Origin: Sophora flavescens
Lineage: Eukaryota > Streptophyta > Magnoliopsida > Fabales > Fabaceae
Reading direction: 5' to 3'
Assembly (NCBI GenBank): GCA_030762895.1
Contig: CM061065.1
Span: forward strand, 80,671,607 to 80,735,606
Length of the DNA stretch: 64,000 nucleotides
This document shows, piece after piece, positions 45,048 to 56,764 of the stretch. The position numbers and the translations under genes were made by a program. Numbering within the stretch: position 1 is the stretch's first letter; every line of letters starts with the position of its first letter. Below the pieces are notes generated by a model. It was not told where the DNA came from. It did no database searches and worked only from the letters and a program-made list of their open reading frames with translations.

Positions 45048-46408
45048 TGTTGAAACGGATCTTAGGCAAGTATACCTAGTCGAACAAGTAATACGGTGGT
45101 GAGACCGATATCGTTCCCACGAGGACTGAGACAAGTACTAGCACGTACCAATTCAACTACTATCTAAGCGAATCTTCGGATGGAATTAACATTTAAAATA
45201 AACAAAATAAAAGGAAAAAATATTTTTGTATTTTTCTCAAACACTTGGAATGCGATAAAAGGGATTCTTCAAATATGATAAAAGATGTTGGGATTAAACT
45301 TCACCAAACCTTAGCCTCATGCAATACCAAGATTACCAATCCAGTTTATGCTTCAAATATTAAAATCAACCCACAAAATTACTCAAGCCCTAATTCCTTA
45401 GGTGGAATGAGCCTAAACCCCTAAATTAAACCCTAATTCCTTAGGTGGCCTAATTAGTGAATTTGCAATAAGAGTAGAGATTACACGATTAATAATAAAC
45501 CAAAATCCATTCCTAGATGCAAGGTTTACTAGGTGATTAATTCCAGATCAAGAAATGATAAGAATGTCCCCATTGCAAATCAAATCTAACGAACAGTTCA
45601 TGGATGGCCAGACCACAAAAAGCATTAAGCATACGAATTAAACACTAATACGAAGGCATAAACACAGATCAATAAATCAAGGCAAATACATAATATTCAG
45701 TTTATCTACATCTGATCCCGACAAAAAGGGATTTAGCTACTCATAGAGAAAGAGAAAGCCAAAACCAGAGAAATAGAGAAAAAGGGGAGAAGGGACTCCT
45801 TGGAGGCTTTCCACAGCAGCCGCAGCAGCCCCCTGGTTCAGAGAATATGTTCTTCTAGGGTTGGAGTCGCCTCCCCTAGGGTTACACCCTTTTCTGTTCT
45901 GCCCAGATGCCTAATTATAGATTAGGCGCGCGTCACGGCCGTGATGGCCATCACGGCCAGGCAGTGACGGGCTCTGGTATGGGCACGCTTTCAAATTTTG
46001 ATCTGTCACGGTCGTGTTGCTCATCATGGCTAGGTCGTGACAGATTCTGCCTAGAAGGGGTCTGGCTCAGCTGACAGGTCACGGCCGTAATGGTCATCAC
46101 GGCCAGGCCGTGACCAATTTCGACTTTTGCCTTCAGCTCTGCTTGATCACGGCCGTGATGGTCATCACGGCTAGGCCGTGATGGGCTCTGTTTGGCTCAT
46201 TATCTTCACTTTTCAAGCTCTATCTCCATCCAAGCTCCATCAAGGCTAATTCTGAGCATTTAATCATTAATTCCTGCAAAACAACACCACAACACCGCCT
46301 TACCCGTTCCAAGGTAAAAACTATCCAAAAATAAAATTAAATATGCCTAAACTATATAGAAATGCATGCAAAATGTACATGAAATATGAGGTGAAATCAC
46401 ACTCATCA
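45048..46408 (-). repeat. 3' LTR of the element at 45048-50372
   Basis: 1361 bp; minus strand TGATGAGTGTG...CCGTTTCAACA. U3 palindrome cluster at 45932-46182, four units, just upstream (minus sense) of a TATA-like 'ataatta' region near 45910. Confidence 0.9.
45932..46182. repeat. GC palindrome cluster in U3, four units
   Basis: Units near 45932, 46003, 46078 and 46146 of TCACGGCCGTGATGG...CATCACGGCCAGGC.GTGA type, spaced about 70 bp. Confidence 0.9.
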
Positions 46409-48219
46409 AATCACCCCAAGCTTAAGACTTTTGCTTGTCCTCAAGTAATCACCAAGGCCAGAAGATATAAATAATCAAAGCATGGATAGTGGACCAAGAA
46501 CCCGAGCAACTAATCCAAGTGACAGGAATTTTCAAATAATCCACCAAGAGACAATCAATTTCAAGCCCAATTAGAAGCTTAGGTTACCTAGACTCATATT
46601 CTCACTTATTCGAGCACTCTTTCTCATCTCACTCAAGTGTTTAGGGATATATGATAATTCGCTCAATTTCCTCAAGGAATGAATTCTACCATAAGCTTGA
46701 CTATTAACCAAATCTCTACTTTATTAATGAAAACACATCAGAATCAAGAGGTCTTTTACTTTGATTGTAACGGGGCCATGGGATTAATCGTCAGGTGGGG
46801 AAATCAAGAGAAGGAAATTTCAAGAAGGCTAAACAAAACATCAAGTATTGCAAAACATGACACCTTCTAAAATACCTTTTGGGGTTTTGATTCATTTTTC
46901 AACCTTTCTTTCTTTCTTTTTCTTTTATTTCTCACTTTCTTTTGTCATCCCCTTCTCTCTATATATATTTTTTTATTTAGAGAAGAGGAGATTTTCAGCT
47001 CAAGAAAAATATTTTCTAGCTTTCTCATCCCATACTTTTTCAACTACCTTTTTACCCTTTTGTGCAATACTTTAGAAGGTCTCCTACCAAGCATCATTCA
47101 TCATAATATTTCAGGGTACCAATAAAAGTATTTTGTTCTTTTAGGCTCAAAATTGGGCAACTAAGGGGTAGCAATTAGTTAATCAAATCTCGGAAGGCCG
47201 GAAAAATACTAGTGCCTCAATCATTTTCAAAAATGTTTTCAAAAATTTTTAAGCTTCAAAACGGTTTCAAGTCAAGTTCTAGATAATACAATCCAAGAGG
47301 AATAAAAACTCTATCACGAAGAATGGGGTAGATTTAGTGAGTACCCCTTTTTCGCTCAAAAGTCTCACATTTAGTAGTTCAAGAATCAATGAGAAATACA
47401 AATCTACGGAACCACATGCTAATTATCGACTATCAAAGATCATCTCAAGCATTTTTATTTGTAGCCTTATCACAAGAATAAAAAAAAATTGGGTTCAACA
47501 ATTCACTATCTCAATTTATTTGGCACTAAGTTCTCACAATTGGATGCATAATCTAAGCAAGGGGGTAATCGAATCATGTGATCATGCAAAACTATGCCTA
47601 TATGAATGCAACATGAAAAAAATGCCAAAATTCAAAAATATGCAAAAATACCCTACCCCAAGCTTAAGAACTTACATTGTCCCCAATGTAAATAATCAAG
47701 TCGGAGAGAGGAGAAAAATGGAACAACTCACCGAGGTGGTAGCGGGTGCTGACTCACAAGCCTAGTCAAAGGGATGCTGGAAATGTGTCACGGCCGTGAT
47801 GCTCATCACGGGCAGACCGTGATCAATTCTTGTCCTCAGGGGCTGGCCTGTCACGGTCGTGACCTTCATCACGGCTAGGCCGTGATGCTCTCTGATCCTC
47901 AGGGTCCTCTCATCACGCCCGTGATGGGTATCACGGCTGGGCCGTGATCCTTTCTGATCTTCATGGTTAGCTCATCACGGCCGTGATCACTGTCACGGCC
48001 TGGGCGTGATGGTTGCTGACTTTGTTTGTCCTTGCCCTTTTTGCTCCTCTGCTTTCATAACCTGGAAACACTTGGCAACTCTATTAATTTATGATTTTTT
48101 TTCCTATTGATCTTCTCAAATTATTCAAGAGTTAAATTTAAAAACAAATGGAAAAGGAAAAAAGGAAACTTGGGTTGCCTCCCAATAAGCGCTTCTTTAA
48201 CGTCACTAGCTTGACAGGC
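46409..48219 (-). other. Untranslated internal 3' region of the second minus-strand element
   Basis: No gene is seen. The polypurine tract (minus, 'aagcttggggtgattt') abuts the LTR at 46409-46430. A 142-codon plus-strand frame at 47337-47765 is not conserved in the sister element and is read as accidental. The palindrome cluster is at 47785-48012. Confidence 0.65.
47785..48012. repeat. Internal GC palindrome cluster, four units
   Basis: Units near 47787, 47850, 47910 and 47973, one more than in the sister element. The third reads 'atcacgcccgtgatgggtatcacggctgggccgtgat'. Confidence 0.88.
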
Positions 48220-48893
48220 CTAGGATCCTCCTCTCGGATCCCATGGCTTGTGGAGTGGCAATTGCAGAAGCAATATGACTGTATCCACAATTCCTCCTGG
48301 CAAGTGTGTGGAAACTCCATTGACCTCTTCAGGCATAAATGTTCCATGAAGCACATGAGGTTTTACTTCTGGAGCCAATTTTGTAGTATCCACACATGCA
48401 TGCAAACCAATATATTTATCAGCAATATCAGGTTTCTTGGCAAGCATGGTGAAAGATAGACCCTCTTTGCTCTCCATCCCATGTTCTTTTTCTTGTGAGT
48501 CATCTTCCACTATCACTTCATCTTCACTTTGACTATCCCCAAAACCATATTTTGCTCAAATTGTGCTCCATGTGACTCTTATACTAACTGTTTACAAATT
48601 TCCTCAACTTGCGTTTTGAAATCTTGCATCACAGCTTCGATACTGTCACAATTGGCTCTTGCTTTGGCCTCAGAGATGGATAGCTCTTGGGAATATTGTT
48701 CTAGAGCAACTTTCAAAGGATTTGGCTCATTCCATTTCCATTCCTCCTCATGCTTCATGATTACACTATAAGCTTGTGCATGAGGGCATTGATATCCCCA
48801 GAGCCCGTAGTCTCCCAAGACCACATTCGGTCCAAAGTGATATTTTGTAACACCATCCAAGGTTGGAAAATAATAAGTCTCCATATGTTGCAT
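48220..48893 (-). pseudogene. Second copy of the unrecognised element ORF, broken
   Basis: Starts MQHMETYYF at 48891-48893 and closely follows the ORF at 22083-22754 for about 104 residues: LDGVTKYHFGPNVVLGDY, LWGYQCPHAQAYSVIMKHEE, YSQELSISEAK. TAA at 48579-48581 then replaces a Gln codon. Beyond this, a frame change leads into the last 99 codons (LHACVDTTKLAPE, EVNGVSTHLPGGIVDTVI, PWDPRGGS). A segment near 48430-48520 rich in E/K differs from the sister copy. Confidence 0.7.
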
Positions 48894-49010
48894 CCACCTT
48901 GTACAAACAAAACTTAAAAAAAATCAAATATATAGAAAAAATAAAAATAAAAAAAAATAAAATTGTGCTTAAATTAGTAATCGATATGGGTATGCTAATA
49001 TCGAAACTCA

Positions 49011-49029
49011 ATCCCCGACAACGGCACCA
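49011..49029 (-). other. Primer-binding site matching tRNA-Asp
   Basis: The minus strand reads TGGTGCCGTTGTCGGGGAT, six bases from the LTR end; two mismatches to the complement of the tRNA-Asp 3' end. Confidence 0.8.
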
Positions 49030-49035
49030 AAAACT

Positions 49036-50372
49036 TGTTGGAACGGATCTTAGGCAAGTATACCTAGTCGAACAAGTAATACGGTGGTGAGACCGATATC
49101 GTTCCCACGAGGACTGGGACAAGTACTAGCACGTACCAATTCAACTACTATCTAAGCGAATCTTCGGATGGAATTAACATTTAAAATAAACAAAATAAAA
49201 GGAAAAAATCTTTTTTATTTTTCTCAAACACTTGGAATGCGATAAAAGGGATTCTTCAAATATGATAAAAGATGTTGGGATTAAATTTCACCAAACCTTA
49301 GCCTTATGCAATACCAAGACTACCAATCCAGTTTATGCTTCAAATATTAAAATCAACCCACAAAATTACTCAAGCCCTAATTCCTTAGGTGGAATGAGCC
49401 TAAACCCCCTAATTAAACCCTAATTCCTTAGGTGGCCTAATTAGTGAATTTGCATTAAGAGTAGAGATTACACGATTACTAATAAACCAAAATTCATTCC
49501 TAGATGCAAGGTTTACTAGGTGATTAATTCCAGATCAAGAAATGATAAGAACGTCCCCATTGTAAATCAAATCTAACGAACAGTTCATGGATGGCCAGAC
49601 CACAAAAAGCATTAAGCGTAGGAATTAAACACTAATACGAAGGCATAAACACAGATCAATAAATCAAGGCAAATACATAATATTCAGTTTATCTACATCT
49701 GATCCCGACAAAAAGGGATTTAGCAACTCATAGAGAAAGAGAAAGCCAAAACCAAAGAAATAGAGAAAAAGGGGAGAACGGACTCCATGGAGGCTTTCCA
49801 CAGCAGCCACAGCAGCCTCCTGGTTCAGAGAAGATGTTCTTCTAGGGTTGGAGTCGCCTCCCCTAGGGTTCCACCCTTTTCTGTTCTGCCCAGATGCCTA
49901 TTTATAGATTAGGCGCGCGTCACGGCCGTGATAGCCATCACGGCCAGGCCGTGACGGGCTCTGCTATGGGTGTGATTTCAAATTTTGATCTGTCACGGCC
50001 GTGATACTCATCATGGCTAGGCCGTGACATATTCTGCCTAGAAGGGGTCTGGCTCAGCTGACAGGTCACGGCCGTGATGGTCATCACTACCAGGCCATGA
50101 CCAATTCTGACTTTTGCCTTCAGATCTGCTTGATCATGGCCGCGATGGGCTCTGTTTGGCTCATTATCTTCACTTTTCAAGCTCTATCTCCATCCAAGCT
50201 CCATCAAGGCTAATTCTGAGCATTTAATCATTAATTCCTGCAAAACAACACTACAACACCGCCTTACCCGTTCCAAGGTAAAAACTATCCAAAAATAAAA
50301 TTAAATATGCCTAAACTATATGGAAATGCATGCAAAATGTACATGAAATATGAGGTGAAATCACACTCATCA
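49036..50372 (-). repeat. 5' LTR of the element at 45048-50372
   Basis: 1337 bp. TATA-like CTATAAATAG (minus) at 49898-49907. The U3 palindrome cluster (49919-50150) has three full units and a fourth cut by a deletion of roughly 25 bp near 50140. Confidence 0.9.
49919..50150. repeat. GC palindrome cluster in U3 of the 5' LTR
   Basis: Paralogue of 45932-46182. Units at 49919, 49991 and 50066; the last is reduced to 'gatcatggccgcgatggg'. Confidence 0.88.
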
Positions 50373-50600
50373 AATCCTAAGTGGCATCACAAAAGGCTTG
50401 TAGGGGTAGAGAACGAGTAGCCAAGGCTGTTTGCAGCCATAAGCCATAAGATAAAGTACTTTTTAGATATTTGGTTAACTTGTAGCACCTAACAATAGGT
50501 GAAGAAATGCCCTTAAAATCAGATATTTGAGTCCCCATCTCTTTGGAAAAGGGAAGTGGGTTTTTAAACAAGAAAAATCAGGCACTGGCATAGAAGATGG
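50373..50600 (-). pseudogene. Old copia RT/RNase H relic, proximal part (antisense)
   Basis: Paralogue of 32933-33130. The minus strand reads CYKLTKYLKSTLSYGLWLQ and then LQAFCDAT, a copia RNase H entry region. It joins 44803-45047 across the inserted element. Confidence 0.75.
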
Positions 50601-50744
50601 CCAGTGGGACCCCGGTGGACGTTTGTATGCTTCTTCCGTCACTTAGTTTTACATTTCTTCCTTCAATAATATTTTTATTTTACTATCTTCTCTCTCTTTT
50701 CTTTACTCTCTAACCCTAAACCTAAAGTTTTTCAAGGCTAAAAT

Positions 50745-52360
50745 ATACTTTTGGTCCATTATTTCTATTTTAGGTTTCAATTCGGTCCCTTCTTTTTAAC
50801 TTTTTTGTTCCAAAATGGCACCTTATTTTGCAAATTTATACCAATGTGATCTATCTTTTATTTTTTATTCCGAAATTGTCCATCATTTTGTAAAAGCTAA
50901 ACCAATTCGATCCTTTTTTTTTCTTTGGCTTAATTGCAGTTTTGGACCCCTACTATTTGCCATGTGTGATTTTGGTCCCTAAAGTTTTTTTCATGCATAT
51001 TTGGTCCACCAGTTTTTCAATGTTGCAAATTTGATCATTATGTCCAATGTCTGTCAATTTTTTCAATGATCAACAAAGAGGAACCACTCCTTTAAGCACA
51101 CACAACCTCTAGTTGAGGTTCTCCCTCCTTTGCGTCTTAGATTCAATATGATTCGGTGGTTCCTCTATACTATTTATTAGTTTTGTCCATCCTTTCTGAG
51201 ACCTTTTTTTTTTGTTCCACCACATAATCCTTTACCACAAAAGCTCAAAAGGATGTTATATGCTTTTAGAGCAGTGGTTCTGTGTGTTTAGATGAGTGGT
51301 TTCTCTACGTTGATCATTGAAAAATTGATAGACATTGACAGAAGTACCAAATTTGCAACATTGAAAAAACTGGGGGACCAAATGTGCACGAAAAAAACTT
51401 TAGGAACCATAATCACACATGGCCAATAGTAGGGGAGACCAAATATGCAATTAAGCCTTTTTATTTTCAAAATGGTCCATCATTTATTTTTATTTTTTCT
51501 GAAAATGGTCCCTTATTTTGTAAAAGTTATATCAATGTGATTCTCTCTGTTCCACAATTTAAACGAAAAATACCACATTGAAACCTAGAAAAAGATGAGG
51601 AACCAAAATGAAATAAAAAATAAAATAAGGACCAAATTAAAACTTAAAATAAAGATAAGAGACCAAAAATATAATTTAGCATTTTTTTTCAATATGTATA
51701 AATGCTAGATATTAAAAAGTGACAAAAAATGGTCCCTCTTTTATTTTTTATTCCGAAATTGTCCCTTATTTTGTAAAAGCTAAACCAATACAATCCATTT
51801 TTTTCCTCGAAATGTCCCTCTTTTATTTTTATTTTTTTGTTTTGAAATGGTCCCTTATTACGTAAAAGTTATATCAATGTGCTCCTCTTTGTTCCACAAT
51901 TTAAACGAAAAATACCACATTGAAACCTAGAATAAAGGTGAGGGACCAAACTGGAATATAAAAAAATGGGGACCAAATTAAAACCTAAAATAAAGATAAG
52001 GGACCAAAAATATAATTTAGCATTTTATTTCAATATGTATAAATTCATGGTAGATATAAAAGAGGGACCAAAAATGGTCCCTCTTTTATTATTTATTCCG
52101 AAATTGTCCCTCATTTTATAAAAGATAAACCAATCCGATCCCTTTTTTTTCCGAAATGGTCCCTCTTTTAGTTTTTTGGTTCTGAAGTAGTCCCTTATTT
52201 TGCAAAAGTGATATTGGTGTCTCTCTCGTTCCACAATTTAAACAAAAAATACCACATTGAAACATAAAATAAAGATTATGGACCAAAACAGAACCCAAAA
52301 AAAAAAGACCAAATTAAAATTTAAAATAAAGATAAGAGACCAAAAGTATAATTTATCCTT
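50745..52360. repeat. Foldback array with nested long-TIR element, unit 2 copy
   Basis: Paralogue of 33291-34930 with the same three units and the same nested insertion. It differs by small indels only. Confidence 0.7.
50927..51457. mobile_element. Mutator-like long-TIR MITE, second copy of the insertion
   Basis: GGCTTAATTGCAG...CAATTAAGCC, 531 bp, at the same place as 33483-34015. The right-hand flank has lost part of the TTTTTCTTT duplication ('tttttatttt'). Confidence 0.75.
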
Positions 52361-53504
52361 TCTTTAATATGTATAAATGCTTGGTATTTGTCATAAAATA
52401 AAAAATAAGAGAAATAAAATGTATAATTTCTAAATCATGGGATAAAAATGTTTTTTTTTACAAGAAGGATAAAAATGTTTAAAAAATTAATGTAACTCAA
52501 AATATAAACATTATAACTCATTTTTTACAAATTATGAATTACGATTCTCCAATCCTAATTTGTATTTTTTTTAATATATCTATACAAATCTTTTTTGTTT
52601 TTCAATAAGCGATATCTATTCAAATGGATATCTTTTTTTTTTTTTTGAAACAATCAAATGGATATCTTTAGAATTATGTTTTTGTAGATAAAAAAAATAA
52701 AAAGAATTACGTTTTTGATTCTTAATTAATTCGGCATTGACATAAGATAACTTCATAAATACAAAGCTCTTTAAGGATTTATTTTAACTTGTCAAAACAA
52801 AAAAAAAAAGGGATTTCTCTTGTATACAGGTGTGGCCCTGAGCACGGGCGAGGTGGGCGATCATCCAGGACCCCTAATTTTTTGGGGCACCAGTATTATA
52901 ATTTTTTTATATATAGTATAAAATTTATTGTTCTAAACTTTTACATAGTGTATATAAAAAATTATATATTTTACTTTTTTATCAATAAAAAAATAATTAT
53001 GTCAAAAAATTAATAATAAAGTGAAAGAAGATAATATGACAACAGTATCTTAAAAATATCTTTTTGATTTAATATTTTTTAAAATTTATTATACTCTTAA
53101 TTTATTTCCTATTTAGACTTTACATTTTCCCTAGTTTCCTCCTTCTATTTCTCTTTCATTATCTCAGTCTATCTAAATTCAATCTTTCTCAATCTTTATC
53201 AAGGTAGATTGTCTACTATATCATAATGTAGATTAAATAGTTTTGTTTTGATTTATATCGAAAATGATTTTTTTAAAAAAAAATCTTGATTATGATTGGA
53301 TTATTAATGATTTTGTAAAAAAAAATTGAAGACATACAATCTTTAAATGATTGTGAGTTTGTGACACTATTTTCCTGAGTTGGCACCCAAAAACGCAAGA
53401 CCTTCCTGGTAATATATATACATATAACTACTGCCTTATTCTGCCTTATTGCATCATTCATACGTACATTGTTCTGTCCTCCTCATACTCATACATAACT
53501 GATC
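52361..53504 (+). other. 5' flank of B3 copy 5
   Basis: No gene is seen. It matches 34931-36085, including the 'ggtgtggccctgagcacgggcgaggtggg' phrase at 52830-52860. Confidence 0.55.
53411..53420 (+). promoter_or_regulatory. Putative TATA box of B3 copy 5
   Basis: AATATATATA lies 85-94 bp before the ATG at 53505; conserved in copy 3. Confidence 0.42.
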
Positions 53505-54026
53505 ATGGGGAGACGATTTGTTTGTACATCACTTGCATATGCTTCTTCCTCCACCAAGAAGAGGATGCAATGTGATGATCCTTGTTCCAAGAAAACTCCA
53601 AGAAAGACACGTAATGATGTGGTAACAAGTTGGGGCTTCTCACTTGAGTTGATGCTTTATGATGATCCATGGAAGATCAAGAAAGTGCTTCAAGAGAGTG
53701 ATCTTGGCAACATGAGCAGGCTGTTGCTTGGAAAGGGGTTGCCAGAAAACTTGCTGCTGCCAGTGTTGGATGATGAAGCGCAAAGGGATGCTGAGAGTGC
53801 CAGAGGAACTAACGTTAGTGTTTGGGACGTTGACACCAACACCATGCATGTTCTTGTTTTCAAGAGATGGGTTTCTTCAGAAAGTTATGTTTTTACGGGC
53901 AAGTGGGTGCAAGATTTTGTGAAAAGAAGGGGGTTGAAGAGAGGGGATGAGATTGGACTTCACTGGGACCCTTATAACAATCAACTTAACTTCTTTGTTC
54001 TTGTTCTATCTAAGGCAGCACTATGA
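53505..54026 (+). CDS. B3-domain protein, copy 5 (A-type), intact
   Basis: A single-exon frame of 173 codons from ATG 53505 to TGA 54024-54026, the only uninterrupted member here. Residues 17-37 are basic with a KKTPRKTR stretch, a likely nuclear signal. Residues about 57-168 form a B3-type DNA-binding domain of the plant group related to Arabidopsis At2g33720/DUF313-like proteins: KIKKVLQESDLGNMSRLLL, VWDVDT...HVLVFKRW, SYVFTGKWVQDFVK, LKRGDEIGLHWDP. Such proteins are presumed nuclear transcription regulators; targets are unknown. The N-terminus is shorter than in copies 1, 2 and 4 (no PRILKFHQQ segment). The start is chosen because ATG and context are shared by all copies ('actgatcatgg'). 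Family assignment is by eye. Expression cannot be judged. Confidence 0.82.
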   Translation: MGRRFVCTSLAYASSSTKKRMQCDDPCSKKTPRKTRNDVVTSWGFSLELMLYDDPWKIKKVLQESDLGNMSRLLLGKGLPENLLLPVLDDEAQRDAESARGTNVSVWDVDTNTMHVLVFKRWVSSESYVFTGKWVQDFVKRRGLKRGDEIGLHWDPYNNQLNFFVLVLSKAAL

Positions 54027-55509
54027 GCGCAAAACAGTGGAGGTCATTGCTGGAAACTGTGGAATTCTTTTTATTTTTATTTTTTAATTGTTATCGGCCA
54101 TTTTTAGCCATCCAAGTTTTTGTTTGTGTCCGTATGTTTGCTCCTAGGCAGGCTTGTTAGACTTTTAACTTGTTTTGGTTTTCTGTAAGGCTTTTGACTA
54201 TATAATATAAGTTTTCCATTTTTGTTGATCAATTTTTCTCTCCATACTAATTTCTGCATTGTGTCATCTTTTCTAATTACAAGGGATTTATGAGCCTCAT
54301 ATAATTGTATAATTGTTATATAAGAGTTCATCTTCACCTACGTGGCACGTCAATGTTTTGTTTTGAATAGTTTGGTTTCTTGGACTATAACCCGTTCTTG
54401 TAGTTGGACTATAACCAATTCTTGTAGTCTCCTTAGTGCCTTGATGGGTTAGAGAATGGGATTTTGGGTACTCTAAGTAAGTATGGGTTCAAGGTATATG
54501 CAGGAAATATTCTCACCTTAATAATTCTTACACTTATTTATAGGAAAGTGATTATACATGACTTAGGGGCACTTAATAGGTCATTCTAGGTGTCATGTGC
54601 GAGTTAGAGGCTCTCAGGCTCATTAACATCTTCCCACCTTGCACGTTCCAATATCCCAAGGATGGAACATTCTTTTTGCCACAGTAAGTAAATCTCGCAG
54701 TTTTTTGCATTTAAAAAGCTCACTGTTGCTTCTTATAAATCTCCACATCCACTATGTTCTTTATAAATCTCCACTTTTGCATGCCTATTTCTTTGCTTAA
54801 AAAAAAGTTTCCTTAATCATGCTAAACCTCTATATGGAAAAAACTAGCGAATAACGGATAAGTTAGTTGATAAAGGATATTAGATAAGCTAGTTAATAGT
54901 GATGTTAGCCGATTTAATTTGAAGTGTTTGATTAAACTAGTTGTTGGACTAGTAGATAAATATAAAATGACATAAAAAGACATGTATTCAATGTTTTTAT
55001 ATGAATTATATTATATATATATATTATTTATTTTAAAATAATTATCTCTTTTAACTATTTAATTTATTTTAAATTATTTATCATTTCAAAAATTAAAATA
55101 TTGATTTTTAATTTTAATACTAATTTAGTTTTAATTATTTTTACTACATAAAATAGAATAAAAAAAATTATATATTGATATGATTTTTTATTCAAATTTT
55201 ATATACTCTTTTAAATAAATTAATTTTAATTTTTTTTATATGAAATTTTATAATTTGTCTTTATTAGTATTTTATTTTATTATATAAGGATAAATGAGGA
55301 ATTTAATTAAGATGAAAGTAATAAAAATAGAAGGAAAAATGATAAGCTATACAATATAAGCTCAAACGCTACTCCAAGTTAGAGGCGGCAAAACGGGTCG
55401 GCCCGCCCGAATAAGTTCGATAATTGTAGGGTTTGGGCACCAAAATTTGAACCCATTTTAATTCTAGGCCTTTTGGCCCAATCCTATAAAACCCGAACCC
55501 GTAGCGGGC
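54027..55509 (+). other. 3' flank of B3 copy 5 and start of unit 3 spacer
   Basis: No gene is seen. Homologous to 13106-14620 and 36591-39080 without the hAT-like insertion. Includes (TA)n at 55013-55024 and the 'ggcggcaaaacgggtcggcccg' repeat from 55382. Confidence 0.6.
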
Positions 55510-56221
55510 TAGTTTGTGACACCCTAACTCGGGTCATCACATGTTTACCCGTTTGCGGAAATAAAACTCAAATTTGCTGGTTACTTTCGGAAAATATTGT
55601 TTTCTCAACGTTCATCTTTTCAAAATATGGTGATAAATTTTTTTTCTTTTAATCCTCAAGACAACAACAACGAAATCAAACCACACTTAAATACATACTG
55701 TATATAAGTCATACAACTATACTTCCTCATATATTTTCACACCTAAATCATAATCAGTTTTATTCTCAAAACATAATATGACATAATAGGACCTAAGCTG
55801 GTCGTCACTAACAGACACTACAACCGACAGGAGCAGCACGGCATGCCTCGAACTAGACGGCCTTCTCATTCTTGTAGAGATCATACCCCCTTGTGCGACT
55901 CTAATATGGTTGTAAGGGTGAGACACCAATATATGGATTTAACAAAATAACTAAATGCACAACTCAAAAGAAGGCACATGTACAATTTCATGTTATAACA
56001 ACATAAGCATCCATAATATAGCATACAATTTATCAATGGGTTTCACACCCCAAACATCAATGTTGGAAAACTATGCATGAGCACTTCAATACATCATCTA
56101 ACTTTTCCCTAATCTCCGGAGATCCCACAACACCGCGTAAATGAGTTGATCAAGCTCAATAGCCAAATATATTAGGCACTTCGTGGCATGGAATACTTTA
56201 TTCATCAAAGCACCATACATA

Positions 56222-56470
56222 CTTCGTAGCCAAAATACCCTATCATCAAGGTATCCGACATAGGACATAGCATGAATACCATATCATCAAGGCATCATAC
56301 ATAACTTTGTAGCCAAAATACCCTATCATCAAGGTATCCGACATAACTTCGTAGCCAAAATACCCTATCATGAGGGTATCCGACATAACTTCGTAGCCAA
56401 AATACCCTATCTTTAAGGTATCCGACATAACTTCGTAGCCAAAATACCCTATCATCAAGGTATCCGACAT
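56222..56470. repeat. 42-bp minisatellite inside the solo LTR
   Basis: The unit 'cttcgtagccaaaataccc' followed by 'tatcatcaaggtatccgacata' is repeated about five times, with one variant copy ('catgaataccatatcatcaaggcatc'). Since 42 is a multiple of three, open frames with 14-residue repeats appear on the minus strand as a side effect. Confidence 0.9.
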
Positions 56471-56764
56471 AGGACATCGTGGGCACGTCTGCCAATGCAT
56501 GCATATAAAATATTTTGTTCTCGTCGTTTTCTTCATGTGTAATCTTTCCTTTACCAAAGCTCAAAAGCTTACGACCAACGTAGTTTTCAATATCTTAAAG
56601 TCTTTCATTAACAACACAGGACACGCAGTCCGAGTGCTTAGTCACGAAACCCTAAACCTTGCAATCAGTCTTAGGTTCGTGGTAATAGAAAACATCATAA
56701 ATCTTTTACCGTCGTTTATTACGTCGTGAAGTAGACACACAGTCTACCTACTAGACACCAAGTC

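Larger units (their letters stand above)
45048..50372 (-). mobile_element. Second non-autonomous Athila-related element, minus strand
   Basis: Direct LTRs 45048-46408 and 49036-50372. Flanking five-base duplications are AAGCC (45043-45047) and AATCC (50373-50377), one mismatch; the empty site in unit 1 reads 'agaagcctaagtgg'. The primer-binding site is at 49011-49029. It has the same organisation as 19040-24204: unknown ORF next to the primer site, 'aagcgcttattgggaggcaaccca' (minus), internal palindrome cluster and 'ttacattggggacaatgtaag' (minus). The LTRs differ clearly from those at 19040 at their outer ends (TGTTG against TGATG), so it is a sister subfamily. Confidence 0.9.

Noticed and set aside
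47337..47765. 142-codon plus-strand frame inside the element at 45048
   Set aside because: Antisense to the element, lacks recognisable motifs, and the sister element at 19040 does not keep it open.
56246..56564. Two minus-strand frames with a 14-residue repeat
   Set aside because: A by-product of a 42-bp minisatellite whose unit length is a multiple of three.
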